Positions 21,306 to 31,796 of a stretch of DNA of 40,693 nucleotides are shown here, piece by piece (position 1 is the stretch's first letter; each line of letters opens with the position of its first letter). Below the pieces are notes generated by a model, which worked only from the letters and a program-made list of their open reading frames with translations, had not been told where the DNA came from and made no database searches. The DNA is taken from positions 1-40,693 of the forward strand of contig CAYHCM010000012.1 of assembly GCA_964355045.1 (NCBI GenBank). The letters are read 5' to 3'. This stretch comes from JABWCE01 sp964355045 (GTDB lineage Bacteria > Bacteroidota > Bacteroidia > NS11-12g > UBA9320). Both the position numbers and the translations under genes were made by a program.

Positions 21306-24300
21306 TTACCTCACCAACAAAAACATCCCCGATTCGGTAATTTTTATATAACGGTTTCCACTCGAATAGGAATAGGTTGCATGCACCAAATAATTACCTA
21401 ATTGAACCATTTCGTCTTTTGAGGTACCATCCCAGCCTGGGTCTGTTTCATTGCCTTCGTAAAGCAATTCGCCCCAGCGGTTAAAGATTTTGTAGTTCAT
21501 TTCACGCACATCATAAATTAAAGGTTTAAAGCGGTCGTTAAGGCCATCGCCATTTGGGCTAAAAGCTGTAGGCAGAAAGAATCTACAATTAACCGGATGG
21601 TACGAAACCTGAATGGTATCTCCTTTTACACCACACATATTGGTAACTATAACCGAATAAATTCCGGGATCTAAAACGCGAAGATAATTTCCGGTGCTGC
21701 CGTCATTCCACACATAGCGCGATTGCCATGAGTTGACAACCAATTCCAAAGCTTCGTATTTACACAAGAATGTATCATTGCCCAAATTAACCTCCGGCCC
21801 GGGATAAACCTGTGTAAGCTGTGTGCTGCTATCCGTGCAGCCATTTACTGTCACCACGTATTTCACCGAATCTTCCCAAAGAATAACAGGATTATAGGTG
21901 TTTGATTGAATATTTTTACCATAAAAAGTACCACCTGCCGTAATAGGTGTAAAATTATAAGGGCCTGTAAAATGACAATAGCATTTTTTTAAAGGTTCAA
22001 AATTTGGATTGGGCATGGGTTTCACATAAACCTGCCTTTGTACTGTATCACTGCATCCGCGGGTGGAAGTAGCAATCAGGTTTATAATTTTAAATCCGGA
22101 AGTATTAAAAACATAATTGGCTACATAATTGGCTTGTTGAGTCCATTGATGGCTCTCCGCATTGATGTACCAATTATATTGGCTAAATCCTATAGAATCA
22201 AAACTGAAATTTGTAAATAGGTATTTATTTTGAAAAAGGCATTGAGCGCTGTCGTTCACATTGAACCAGGCAATCGGTTTTGGATAAACCCGAATTTGGT
22301 TTTTAAAACTATCAATACAACCGCTATCGGTAGTGGTTTGAAGAATAATGGTATAAAAACCTGATTTCGGATAATAACTATTTACGGTTTGTTGATTGGA
22401 TGTTTTACCATTTCCCAAATTCCAAAGAAGGCTTTTAATCTGGCCGGGATTGACGGTACTTGTATTGGTAAATATATAGTTTTGTTCATTGATACATTGG
22501 GTGCTGTCGTTGGTAGTAAAGGCGGCTTTGGCATTTGGATTTACCCACACATCATGACTTATCGAATCTTTGCAACCATAATTGGTTGTCACTATAACTT
22601 TGGGTTTGTAATTTCTAATGGACTTATAAATGTGTGAGGCATTTATAGATGAGAGAGTATCCAAATCGCCAAAATACCATATGCTCCTCATGGTTCCTGA
22701 AGCCAGGGTACTGGTGTTTGTGAAAATAAAATTTTGAATACGGAAACATTGACCCGCGTCATTAATTCTAAAATTAACTACCGGCATGGCTGCCACGGTA
22801 ATAATTTTAGTAATACTATCCTCGCATCCAAGATTCGATACGGATTTTAATTTTACATTTTTATTTCCAAAATTTAAATAACTATGGCTGGTATTGGTGG
22901 CGTTGCTTGAATTTCCATCCCCGAAATTCCAGGTGTATGTTAATGTTCCGTATTTTATTGTACTTTTATTTGTAAAGCCGAAAACATTCTGAAACAGGCA
23001 TTGGATGGAATCGTCAATGGAAAAATAAACCTTGGGTTTGGGATACACATCCATTATTTTTTGGAGTGAATCTTTGCAGCCCTTGGCACTTGTGACCGTA
23101 AGCAACACCCGGTAAGACGTATCTTTGGTATATTGTTTTACAGGGTCTTTTAAAATCGAAGAACTGCCATCCCCAAATTTCCAGAGGTATTGAATTGTGC
23201 CAACAGGAATTGAGCTAATATTTGTAAAAACAAAACGTTGGTTATTGATGCATTGGCCGGTATCATTCACTGTAAATATTACCACAGGCATGGGGTCAAC
23301 CCGCACCGGTTTTTTCAAAGAATCCACACAGCCATTATCCGAAGTGGTTATTAGTTTTACAGTATAAGAACCAAAAGCCACATAACGATGGGCAGGACCG
23401 GTTAAACTGCTTGTGGCCAAATCCCCAAAGTTCCATTGATGGGCTAATATTCCTTTTCGGATTGAACTGTTGTTTGTAAAAACAAAATTGTTTTGTTTTA
23501 AACACTGGTCGGTGGCATTAATATTATAATTAAGATTGGGTTTTGAATACACCTCTATGATTTTTGAGATGGAATCTGTACAGCCCCGGTTGGAGGTTTG
23601 AATTAATTTTACAAAAAAGATAGTATCCTTCACAAAGGTTTTGGTAACAGGGCTTAGATTGGAAAACGAACCATCTCCAAATTTCCAATTTCGTGTTAAT
23701 GCTCCCGAAAAAATGCTGCTGATATCGGTAAAAATAAAATTCTGGTTGTTGATGCATTGGGTGCTATCATTAATATTAAAATTGCTGACGGGCATTGGAT
23801 TAACAATTACCAAATCGGAGATAGAATCCACACAGCCAAAATTGGAAGTGGATTTTAACCGAACCATAAAGGTGCCTGTTTTTGAATAAACATACGTTGG
23901 AGAAGCAGAAACCAAAACCCCGGTATCCCCAAATTTCCAGGAATGTGTAAGCGAGCCTGAAAATATGGTGGAGTTATTGGTAAAAATAAATTGATTTTGC
24001 CTTACACACTGTTCAAATTTATTTATGGAAAAATCTGGCACAGGCATGGAATACACCGTCATGAGGGCACTTGCCGAATCTGTACATCCAAAATTGCTTA
24101 CCGGAATAAGAGTTACTTTAAAATTGCCATACGTGTTATAGGTATTGGCAGCATCGGTGGTGGTTTTGGTTTTTCCATCACCAAATCGCCAGGTTTGGGT
24201 TAATGAACCCGATTGAATACTCGAATTATTTTTAAATACAAAATTATTTCCTGTCAAACATTGGGTACTGTCATTTACACTGAACGATACCTTTGGTTTT

Positions 24301-27300
24301 GGGTAAATAATAATGGATTCAAAAGCCGAATCCACACAGCCAAAATCGGAAGTTTCTTTAAGCCAAACGGTATAGGTTTTTGCCAAAGCAAAGGTTTTAA
24401 AAGGATTTTGAACCGATGACGTAGTGCTATCGCCAAATTTCCAGATTCGTGAAAGATTTCCATAGGCAATACTGCTGCTATCTGTAAATTGAAATCTTTG
24501 ATTATTTATACAACCATTATTAAAATTCACTATAGGTTTTACAACGGGCATAGGATAAACAATAAGGGTTTGAGTAACAGAATCGGGGCAGGAAGAAGCC
24601 GACTGAATAACAAGTTTTACATTATAGGTTCCAAAGGTTGCAAAGCTATGCTGCGGATTCGTTAAAACAGATGTAGATGCATCTCCAAAATACCATTTAC
24701 GACTCATAGTTCCCGAAGAAATGCTGCTTTTATCCGTAAAATTAAAAACATTCCCTTTTAAACATTGGGTGGAATCGTCAATCTTAAAACCGGCTTTTGG
24801 CATGGGGTAAACCACTACCGATTTACGAATGGTATCAATGCAATTATTAACGCTTGTAACCTGAAGCAATACCGTAAATGTGTTTGGTGAGGCGTAACTA
24901 TGGGTGGCATTTAATCCGTTAAAAATGGCAGCATCGCCAAATTCCCATCTACTGCTGAGACTTCCCCAGGCTACGGTACTATTATTTGTAAAAATAAAAT
25001 TGTTGTTAGTTAAACATTGATCGGAATCGTTTATTGTAAAACGGGCAGCCGGCATTGGCCAAAGCCTGACCGCAGAAACTGCAGTATCTTTACATCCAAG
25101 ATTTGAGGTTAAAATTAACAAGGGTGTGAAAATTCCTGTATCGGTATAATGATAAGTGGCAGGATTGGAGGTAGAAAATTTCCCATCGCCATATTGCCAT
25201 TGCCGGGTGTAACTGCCTTTTGCAATATTTCCCAAATCATTAAAGTTATATGAGTTATAGCGACTGCATTGGTTGTTTTGATTTACAGAAAAATTAGCTA
25301 CCGGCGATGCAAAAACCCTGACGGAATCATACACGGTATCCCGGCAATTAAAACCCGAAATTGAAATTAGCCGGATTCCATAATTGCCATAACCGGCATA
25401 GCGGTAACTAAACGAATTCTGTTTTGAAGAATCTGAATTTCCCAAATTCCAATAGGAAGTGGTGGTTCCTGAAGCTATTTTACTTGAATCTGTAAAATTA
25501 AAAGTGTGATATTTATAGCATTGATTTTTTTGGTTAATATTAATTTTAGCCACCGGATTTGGATAAACCGTTACTGTTTTTACTACCGAATCCTTGCAGC
25601 CCCAAATAGTTGTCAATTTTAATTTTACATTATAATTACCGGCTCCGCTATAGGTATAATTTGTATTCCATGAAACCGAATTATTACCATCGCCAAAATT
25701 CCAAACCCATGATTGAAGCGTTTGTTTAGAGGTAGAATTATTGGTAAAGGCCATCTTGCTTTTATTACACACATTTCCAAAACTAAAATCTGGTTTAGGA
25801 TTGCTGTATATTGTAATAGGCTTAATAATACTATCGGAACATCCGGCCACATTGGTAATTTTCAGTTTTACAAAATAGGTGGTATCAAGGGCAAAAGTCT
25901 TAGAAGGGTTTTTTAAATTAGAATTTGTGCCATCTCCAAAATTCCAACGCCATAGATAAATTTTATCATTATATGCAAAACTTGAATCTTTAAAAAAAGT
26001 TTGAGAACCCTTACAAGTATTATTAAACGTAAAGTTGGCAAAAGGAGCTAACGAAACCATAATATTTCGAACCAGAGAATCCTCACAACCCATATTGCTG
26101 AAAACTTTAAGAACCACCCTGTAATTACCGGTATCGGCATAGGTATGCACCGGGTTTGGATTTATAGAATTCGTTCCATCCCCAAAAAACCACTTTGAAG
26201 CAATGATGCTTCCGGTACTAATGGTGCTGGTATTAATAAATGTGGTAGTAGAATTAGAGCAATTGGTAAACCACCTAAAGGCAGGTTTTGGTAATTCCCA
26301 AACAGTTACCGTCCGTTTAAAACTAAAGCTCGTATCGGGATAAATATCTTCACACACTTGTGAAATACCTTTTTTTGTAAATAAACCACGGGCTATTAAT
26401 TGGGGGTAGAAATTTCCATTGCCAACATAGTTAAAGGATATATTGGTATCGGAACTTGTGGCAAAAGCGCTTTTACTTTTATCATTAAACAGCCAGATAA
26501 AATCAGTAGCATTTACACTTTTATTTTTAAACGTAATTTGCAGCGGTTCGCACCCAACGGTATCGTTTACAAAATCAAAATATGCCTTGGGGCCGATTAA
26601 TACAAGGTCTTTTGTAATGGAATCTGTACAGCCAAATGTGTTGGATACTTTTAATTTTATGTTATAATCGCCAATTGCAAAATTACGACGGGGATTTGAA
26701 ATATAACTTTTAGCATACTTTGTTCCAAAATCCCATACCCAGGTTTTTACTACATCACCTGCCAACCCTTTCATCACCGTGGAGTCAACTGTTGTTGATA
26801 AGGATTTTAAATCCAGAGTTTGCGCGCATAATAATGAATCATCAGGCAATGAAAAATCGGCATATATTCCCGAAACATTTACAGTTTTATATGCCGAAAC
26901 CGTATCCCAGCACCCGGCGCTATCCTTTATCGCCATCGAAATATCATAGGTTCCGGGATAGGGATAACTGATCTTAGGATTAGCCCCAATATTTTTAAAC
27001 CCTTTGCCATCGCCTAAGTCAAAACGCACTTGTTCTTTACCCGCCGATGCGCGAAGCGGATCGCTCCAAAAGCCGACCACATTTGAAAGGGTATCGTAAT
27101 ATTCATTGAGTTCAAAAAGTTGTATGGAATCGCGAACACAATGGAAGTTGGATGAAAGACTAAAATTTTTATATACCCCAATATTAATAGTGATAAACGT
27201 ATTTCCTGAACAGCCGTTGGGATTCATTACACTCAGGGTAACCTGATATTTTCTGGCCTTTTTAAAAACATGGAAAACCGAATGTTGGTCAGTTGTATCA

Positions 27301-29690
27301 ATGAAATTTCCATCCCCAAAATTCCACAAAAACCGTGTACCGGAAGTTTGATTGGAATCGGCAGGAAAAAACCGGAAACCTGAATTGGGGCAATAATATT
27401 TTATAGGATTATAGTTGCTCGAAAACACCGGGGACATCTGCGTTACCACAACAGAGTGGTGAAACCAGCCGGTATCCCGGCATACTCTTCCATTGGTATC
27501 CCGCCCGTTTTCTACAATTAATCCTATAGATACATTTCCAGCGCTATCGCCGGCATATTTGCTATATGGATAATTATGACCTACTGAATTGGGACTCCAA
27601 CACGAATCGAAATTTCCGGTTTGCTCAGCTCTAAGTGAATCCCACATCAGCCACCAGGCGTATTTTAAACAACTTGGTTGTGATTGATTGAGATTAAACG
27701 TAAGCATTTTATATCCTTCCGGACCGGGACAAGGCGTAGTATTGGAAGGAGTAAAAAGCCCTTTGGCTTTGGGTGGCATTAATGGTACTGCAACTAGAAC
27801 GCTATCACTGCAACCCACAGCGGTATCCATAACTACCAACTTAGTAAAGTAACAGGCTTCCTGCCCTTTTTTATATTTATGTTTAAAAAACAAAGGGTCG
27901 CGGGAGTAGTTGCAATTCTGTCCGATATTTATTGAATCCTTGGTAATCAGAGTACAATTGGGCGCAAAGACATCGCCGGCATCCCACTTTGCAAGTACAT
28001 TTTTGTTTCTGAAAAGGATAGAATTATTGGTATAATAAACGGTATCCTTAACCTGGCATTGGTACTGATTTATGACAGAACCTATAGCAGCTATCGGCCC
28101 GTGCACCACCACAGAATCGAGTGTTATGGTACTGTCACATCCGTTTTTACTGATAGTAACTGTTGGGTAAAAAAGCCCCGAATTAGGAAATCTGTACTGA
28201 GTTGAAAAACTAGTGGAACTGGCCGTTGGAGTAAACGTCCATAAAATGGTAGCCCCCGAAATGGGTGTTTGTTTGAAATGGTAATAATTGTCGCTTCTGC
28301 ATTTTCCATAACTCGAATCAATGATGGCATCCATTTTAAAACTGGTATTAGAAACCGTGCCGGCATTGGTATAGGAATGGGGGCAACCGTTTTTATCTTT
28401 TATAAAAAGGGTAATTTTAAAAGTTCCGGTTGAGGTATAGGTATAACCAAAATTTGTCCAATTGGTGCTGTCTTTTGTTCCATCTCCAAAATCCCAAATA
28501 AATTTGGTAACGATTGGAGGCGATTCATTGGAGGTATTGGTAATATTCACTTTCGCATTAAAACACCCGGTGCCGCCGGTAAATGAAAAATCAGAAATAA
28601 CCTGAGGAAAAATAACAACCGGATTAAGGGCAGTAAAGGAGGCAAAACAATTATTGGAATCAATAATTTCCATGGTAATTGTGTAGTTTGCACCATTTGG
28701 GTCGGTATATTTATGGCAAACGATACTATCACTCAGGGGAGTAAAGTCATCAAAATATCCGTCATCAAAAATTACGGTACGTGATTTTAGCTTTTGCTTA
28801 TTATTAATAAGTTTAACACACACGTTGTTTTGATTAAAACATTGGGTATCGTTTAAACTTAAGAAAGTCGCATCAGGCAAAGGGTGGATGTGAATACTAT
28901 CCAACTTAATAGTGCATTTAGTTGAACCAAAATCAACTGTCAATAGAGGAAAAACAAATCCGGTTTTTTTATAAATGTGCGATGCTGTGCGAACCGGAAA
29001 ATAGGAACTATCGCCAAAATCCCAATTATAGGAAATGGCTTTGCTCAAGGTATCAGCCACAAAATTTACCTGCGCATTTTTACAAGCCTGAGTCAAATCG
29101 CTTTTAGCCGTTGGTGTTTTAAAAATAGTGACATTCTTTTTAATGGAATCAATACACCCGGCGGAGGTGATAATTTTTAGTTTAACACTATAATTTCCGG
29201 CACTTGTATAGCTTACGGTTGGATTTTTGAGGGCAGACGTTGAACTGTTTCCCATATCCCAATTCCAGCTTTTAAGCGTATCACCGGCATCGGCTTTTGA
29301 TGAATCCCTAAAAACGGTGAGTAAATTACTGCACCCGTTTTGCCAGATAAAATCAGCTTTTGGCTTGGCAAATATGGTGATGGTTTTATAAAATGTATCT
29401 TTACAGGCATTGGTATCTTTTACAATAAGCCTTATGGTATATGTGCCATTATTGGTAAAAAGATGAGAAGGATTTTGTAACGTGTCAAGATTGTCGGTTC
29501 CTGAAAAAATATCTCCGAAATTCCAGTCATAGCTTAGGGTTTTGGTAGTATCCGTGGCCTTAAATAAAGTGGTTGAACCATCACATAATTTACCCTGAAC
29601 TTTAAAATCAGCGGTGCATTGCCCATATACATTTCCCCCGGTATAAAAAATTATACTTAATAAAATTCCATAAGGAAATATTTGTTTCAA
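21306..29690 (-). CDS. Giant PKD-repeat surface protein with T9SS type B (CHU_C) sorting domain
   Basis: A 2794-residue exported protein, likely an adhesin or surface-layer/gliding-associated component. The start is a TTG (29690) followed by MKQIFPYGILLSIIF-type signal sequence ending GNVYGQ. About 28 PKD or PKD-like domains are recognisable by W-x-FGD-G cores. The first half is irregular. From about residue 1370 to 2560 there are 14 very regular units of about 83 residues, each with QC-x4-F, a WxFGD core and GC-x-DS, so two cysteines per unit. The C-terminal 90 residues (FSPNGDGLNDRF, YKIFNRWGELLYEG, WDGTSK) are the type B sorting domain that sends it through T9SS. The intact 8.4-kb frame shows it is under selection. 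Ligand unknown. Confidence 0.93.
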   Translation of the reverse strand: MKQIFPYGILLSIIFYTGGNVYGQCTADFKVQGKLCDGSTTLFKATDTTKTLSYDWNFGDIFSGTDNLDTLQNPSHLFTNNGTYTIRLIVKDTNACKDTFYKTITIFAKPKADFIWQNGCSNLLTVFRDSSKADAGDTLKSWNWDMGNSSTSALKNPTVSYTSAGNYSVKLKIITSAGCIDSIKKNVTIFKTPTAKSDLTQACKNAQVNFVADTLSKAISYNWDFGDSSYFPVRTASHIYKKTGFVFPLLTVDFGSTKCTIKLDSIHIHPLPDATFLSLNDTQCFNQNNVCVKLINNKQKLKSRTVIFDDGYFDDFTPLSDSIVCHKYTDPNGANYTITMEIIDSNNCFASFTALNPVVIFPQVISDFSFTGGTGCFNAKVNITNTSNESPPIVTKFIWDFGDGTKDSTNWTNFGYTYTSTGTFKITLFIKDKNGCPHSYTNAGTVSNTSFKMDAIIDSSYGKCRSDNYYHFKQTPISGATILWTFTPTASSTSFSTQYRFPNSGLFYPTVTISKNGCDSTITLDSVVVHGPIAAIGSVINQYQCQVKDTVYYTNNSILFRNKNVLAKWDAGDVFAPNCTLITKDSINIGQNCNYSRDPLFFKHKYKKGQEACYFTKLVVMDTAVGCSDSVLVAVPLMPPKAKGLFTPSNTTPCPGPEGYKMLTFNLNQSQPSCLKYAWWLMWDSLRAEQTGNFDSCWSPNSVGHNYPYSKYAGDSAGNVSIGLIVENGRDTNGRVCRDTGWFHHSVVVTQMSPVFSSNYNPIKYYCPNSGFRFFPADSNQTSGTRFLWNFGDGNFIDTTDQHSVFHVFKKARKYQVTLSVMNPNGCSGNTFITINIGVYKNFSLSSNFHCVRDSIQLFELNEYYDTLSNVVGFWSDPLRASAGKEQVRFDLGDGKGFKNIGANPKISYPYPGTYDISMAIKDSAGCWDTVSAYKTVNVSGIYADFSLPDDSLLCAQTLDLKSLSTTVDSTVMKGLAGDVVKTWVWDFGTKYAKSYISNPRRNFAIGDYNIKLKVSNTFGCTDSITKDLVLIGPKAYFDFVNDTVGCEPLQITFKNKSVNATDFIWLFNDKSKSAFATSSDTNISFNYVGNGNFYPQLIARGLFTKKGISQVCEDIYPDTSFSFKRTVTVWELPKPAFRWFTNCSNSTTTFINTSTISTGSIIASKWFFGDGTNSINPNPVHTYADTGNYRVVLKVFSNMGCEDSLVRNIMVSLAPFANFTFNNTCKGSQTFFKDSSFAYNDKIYLWRWNFGDGTNSNLKNPSKTFALDTTYFVKLKITNVAGCSDSIIKPITIYSNPKPDFSFGNVCNKSKMAFTNNSTSKQTLQSWVWNFGDGNNSVSWNTNYTYSGAGNYNVKLKLTTIWGCKDSVVKTVTVYPNPVAKININQKNQCYKYHTFNFTDSSKIASGTTTSYWNLGNSDSSKQNSFSYRYAGYGNYGIRLISISGFNCRDTVYDSVRVFASPVANFSVNQNNQCSRYNSYNFNDLGNIAKGSYTRQWQYGDGKFSTSNPATYHYTDTGIFTPLLILTSNLGCKDTAVSAVRLWPMPAARFTINDSDQCLTNNNFIFTNNSTVAWGSLSSRWEFGDAAIFNGLNATHSYASPNTFTVLLQVTSVNNCIDTIRKSVVVYPMPKAGFKIDDSTQCLKGNVFNFTDKSSISSGTMSRKWYFGDASTSVLTNPQHSFATFGTYNVKLVIQSASSCPDSVTQTLIVYPMPVVKPIVNFNNGCINNQRFQFTDSSSIAYGNLSRIWKFGDSTTSSVQNPFKTFALAKTYTVWLKETSDFGCVDSAFESIIIYPKPKVSFSVNDSTQCLTGNNFVFKNNSSIQSGSLTQTWRFGDGKTKTTTDAANTYNTYGNFKVTLIPVSNFGCTDSASALMTVYSMPVPDFSINKFEQCVRQNQFIFTNNSTIFSGSLTHSWKFGDTGVLVSASPTYVYSKTGTFMVRLKSTSNFGCVDSISDLVIVNPMPVSNFNINDSTQCINNQNFIFTDISSIFSGALTRNWKFGDGSFSNLSPVTKTFVKDTIFFVKLIQTSNRGCTDSISKIIEVYSKPNLNYNINATDQCLKQNNFVFTNNSSIRKGILAHQWNFGDLATSSLTGPAHRYVAFGSYTVKLITTSDNGCVDSLKKPVRVDPMPVVIFTVNDTGQCINNQRFVFTNISSIPVGTIQYLWKFGDGSSSILKDPVKQYTKDTSYRVLLTVTSAKGCKDSLQKIMDVYPKPKVYFSIDDSIQCLFQNVFGFTNKSTIKYGTLTYTWNFGDGNSSNATNTSHSYLNFGNKNVKLKSVSNLGCEDSITKIITVAAMPVVNFRINDAGQCFRIQNFIFTNTSTLASGTMRSIWYFGDLDTLSSINASHIYKSIRNYKPKVIVTTNYGCKDSISHDVWVNPNAKAAFTTNDSTQCINEQNYIFTNTSTVNPGQIKSLLWNLGNGKTSNQQTVNSYYPKSGFYTIILQTTTDSGCIDSFKNQIRVYPKPIAWFNVNDSAQCLFQNKYLFTNFSFDSIGFSQYNWYINAESHQWTQQANYVANYVFNTSGFKIINLIATSTRGCSDTVQRQVYVKPMPNPNFEPLKKCYCHFTGPYNFTPITAGGTFYGKNIQSNTYNPVILWEDSVKYVVTVNGCTDSSTQLTQVYPGPEVNLGNDTFLCKYEALELVVNSWQSRYVWNDGSTGNYLRVLDPGIYSVIVTNMCGVKGDTIQVSYHPVNCRFFLPTAFSPNGDGLNDRFKPLIYDVREMNYKIFNRWGELLYEGNETDPGWDGTSKDEMVQLGNYLVHATYSYSSGNRYIKITESGMFLLVR

Positions 29691-30001
29691 GACATAGAAA
29701 TAACGGTGCTTACAAATGTAAGTAAGCGTTTAGGTTTTGGAGACTCTAAAGGTATGATTTTTGTCAGTTTTATTTGACGGTAGGATGTGATTTTTCCTTA
29801 TGGGTATAATTGGAAAAGTTTAATAAAATTTAAATATACCCCGCTATCGCTTGCATCCTATAAGTGAAATAACAAAAGGCATCTTGCCATTATTTGCCGG
29901 AGGCATTTTTCTAAATCACAAGCCGGAGGCGGTGGGATAACAGAGAATTCATGGTTTTAAACTTTCCGAAAAAATACAATCGAATTAATAATTCCCCCTG
30001 C
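29691..30001. other. Non-coding stretch with -7 element for the PKD gene
   Basis: No gene is supported in these 311 bases. On the minus strand TACATTTG (29713-29720) fits the -7 consensus and lies 22 bp before the TTG start of the PKD gene. A near-repeat GCCGGAGGC occurs twice (about 29895 and 29922). The rest shows nothing recognisable. Confidence 0.4.
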
Positions 30002-31645
30002 CTAAAAATTCGTCACCAACGTAAACCGTATCCCGCTAAAGGCCGGCTCCAAGCGGCAAACCCCGCCTGAGCAATTTACCCCTTCCACTTGTTTGATGTA
30101 AGCAAGGGTAAAAGACGTAGTATTAATACTGTACTTTGAAAAAACGGAATAATAATGAAGCACCTTGTCGGGGGTCGGGTTATCTTCATAACGAAAAGGT
30201 TCTACATTCACCATATCAGATACTGCAAAGGAATAATGAGGTGAAATATTCCATTCAATCAAGGCATTTGCAAAACTTCCGTAATCCTGCTTGGTATCCA
30301 TATATTGGGCTTCAAAATGGATGGAATTTTTTTTATCAATTTTATAATTTATATCAATAAAGGGGGTCATTGTTTTTACATTGGCATGCGTGGCCTTCAC
30401 CTGATAGATGGCCTGATTATAAAATACAGATTGAATTCCGGCTTTGACTTTTAGGTTAGCATTAAATTTATGACTGTACTCAAAATATATTTCCCGATAT
30501 AATTGTTGTCCATCCAGTTGTTTTATATCCGCCAGATTTATGGCAATGGCATTTTCTTTATTAATGGTATAATTAATATCCACCTGATGACCCTGTTCAC
30601 CGGTGGTAATAGCCTGTGCAGAATATCGTGCCAATAAGCGATAAGTGCTTTGCTGGGTAAGCGAAGGCACAAAACCAATGAGGCCTTCTAAAGTTTTTAC
30701 ATTGGGCGAAAGCCACATACTGTAATTATTTACATAGCGAAATTGATAATTTATACCCAATCCGCTTTTGTGTTTTTTACCCATTTTGGCTTTGGCATAT
30801 CCGGCTGTTACCGCCAATACTTCACCCTTGGTATTTTCCAAATCTCCGTTTACCTGATTTCGGGTAGCTTCTTTGGTTTTTCCCACATATTCTACTCCAT
30901 AGGTAAAATCTTTTACGGCCATACTGAAATAGGCATTGTAAGCATACACATTATATTTGGGATAAAAACGTTTAGCCACATCCAACCCGTTAATTTCAGA
31001 AACGATGCTGTTCATGGATTCATTGTCGAGGGTTCGGTTTACCAAAGAGACACCTCCGTTAAAGGTTGCGTTTTTGTAGGTTTTATTGCCTTCTGCATTT
31101 ACACCTTTAATAATTGGGTTGGCAAAGCCAAAGCGATTTTCCTGAAATCCTTTTTGCCTGCCGGTAAATGCTTTTATACTTAAATTTTCAGTAAAATTAT
31201 ATTTGGCTTTAACCCCCTGCAATGCATAATCAATCCCGATCAAGCGATCTTCATACGACCTAAAAACAAGACCTGAGCCAAATTGCTCATAAAAATAGCC
31301 GGCTGTTATATTTAGTTTTTCAATGTCTTTTGAAATTTGCCAAAACCCCAAACCTTGCCCCGAAAAAGAACCTCCCGGATTAAGCAAATTGGAATTATTA
31401 AACAAATCAAAACGCGCCGAAAAATTGAAACCCTGAATGGCATAATTCAAAAAAAGAAACCCCTCTGTGCTCGATTTTTGTGTACCATATTGAGGCGAGG
31501 TCAAAGGCGTTACACCAATGTTGGAGTCAATCACAAATACATTAAAGGAACTTTGAAAATTTCCTGAGAACACGCCTTTGTCATTTTGGGCATTGGCAAA
31601 TAGGGAAAAACACACTATGAATATGGTGTTAAGAATATTTTTCAT
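30002..31645 (-). CDS. DUF6029 family outer-membrane beta-barrel protein
   Basis: A 547-residue protein with signal peptide MKNILNTIFIVCFSLFANAQ and alternating hydrophobic/aromatic beta strands throughout, ending in an aromatic residue (LVTNF) as outer-membrane barrels do. Distinctive segments are GFLFLNYAIQGFNFSARFD, LGFWQISKDIEKLNITAGYF and EQFGSGLVFRSYEDRLIGID, which I associate with the DUF6029 family of Bacteroidota. No enzyme motif is visible. Function is unknown; a porin-like or surface role is possible. It is on the same strand as the PKD gene but 311 bp away. Confidence 0.75.
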   Translation of the reverse strand: MKNILNTIFIVCFSLFANAQNDKGVFSGNFQSSFNVFVIDSNIGVTPLTSPQYGTQKSSTEGFLFLNYAIQGFNFSARFDLFNNSNLLNPGGSFSGQGLGFWQISKDIEKLNITAGYFYEQFGSGLVFRSYEDRLIGIDYALQGVKAKYNFTENLSIKAFTGRQKGFQENRFGFANPIIKGVNAEGNKTYKNATFNGGVSLVNRTLDNESMNSIVSEINGLDVAKRFYPKYNVYAYNAYFSMAVKDFTYGVEYVGKTKEATRNQVNGDLENTKGEVLAVTAGYAKAKMGKKHKSGLGINYQFRYVNNYSMWLSPNVKTLEGLIGFVPSLTQQSTYRLLARYSAQAITTGEQGHQVDINYTINKENAIAINLADIKQLDGQQLYREIYFEYSHKFNANLKVKAGIQSVFYNQAIYQVKATHANVKTMTPFIDINYKIDKKNSIHFEAQYMDTKQDYGSFANALIEWNISPHYSFAVSDMVNVEPFRYEDNPTPDKVLHYYSVFSKYSINTTSFTLAYIKQVEGVNCSGGVCRLEPAFSGIRFTLVTNF

Positions 31646-31796
31646 ATGTAATTAATATTTATTTTTTAAACTAAGGTCATATGGAATACCCAAATTTTAG
31701 ATAGGCTGTTATGATTGAAAATCTCATGGGTATTTCATTTAACTGCAAGTCTAAAATAAATTTATGGTTTTATTAAATAAAAATGAAACCCGTTTC

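Noticed and set aside
22050..25560. Regular about 250-bp DNA periodicity as a possible repeat array
   Set aside because: It is explained by the 83-residue protein units of the PKD gene, in one intact frame.
29691..30001. Possible RNA gene in the gap before the giant PKD gene
   Set aside because: No strong stem or tRNA-like fold was evident; only a -7 element and a short near-repeat could be supported.
30743..31183. 146-codon frame on the plus strand opposite the DUF6029 gene
   Set aside because: It lies fully antisense to a well-supported gene and has no recognisable domain; composition of the real gene explains the open frame.
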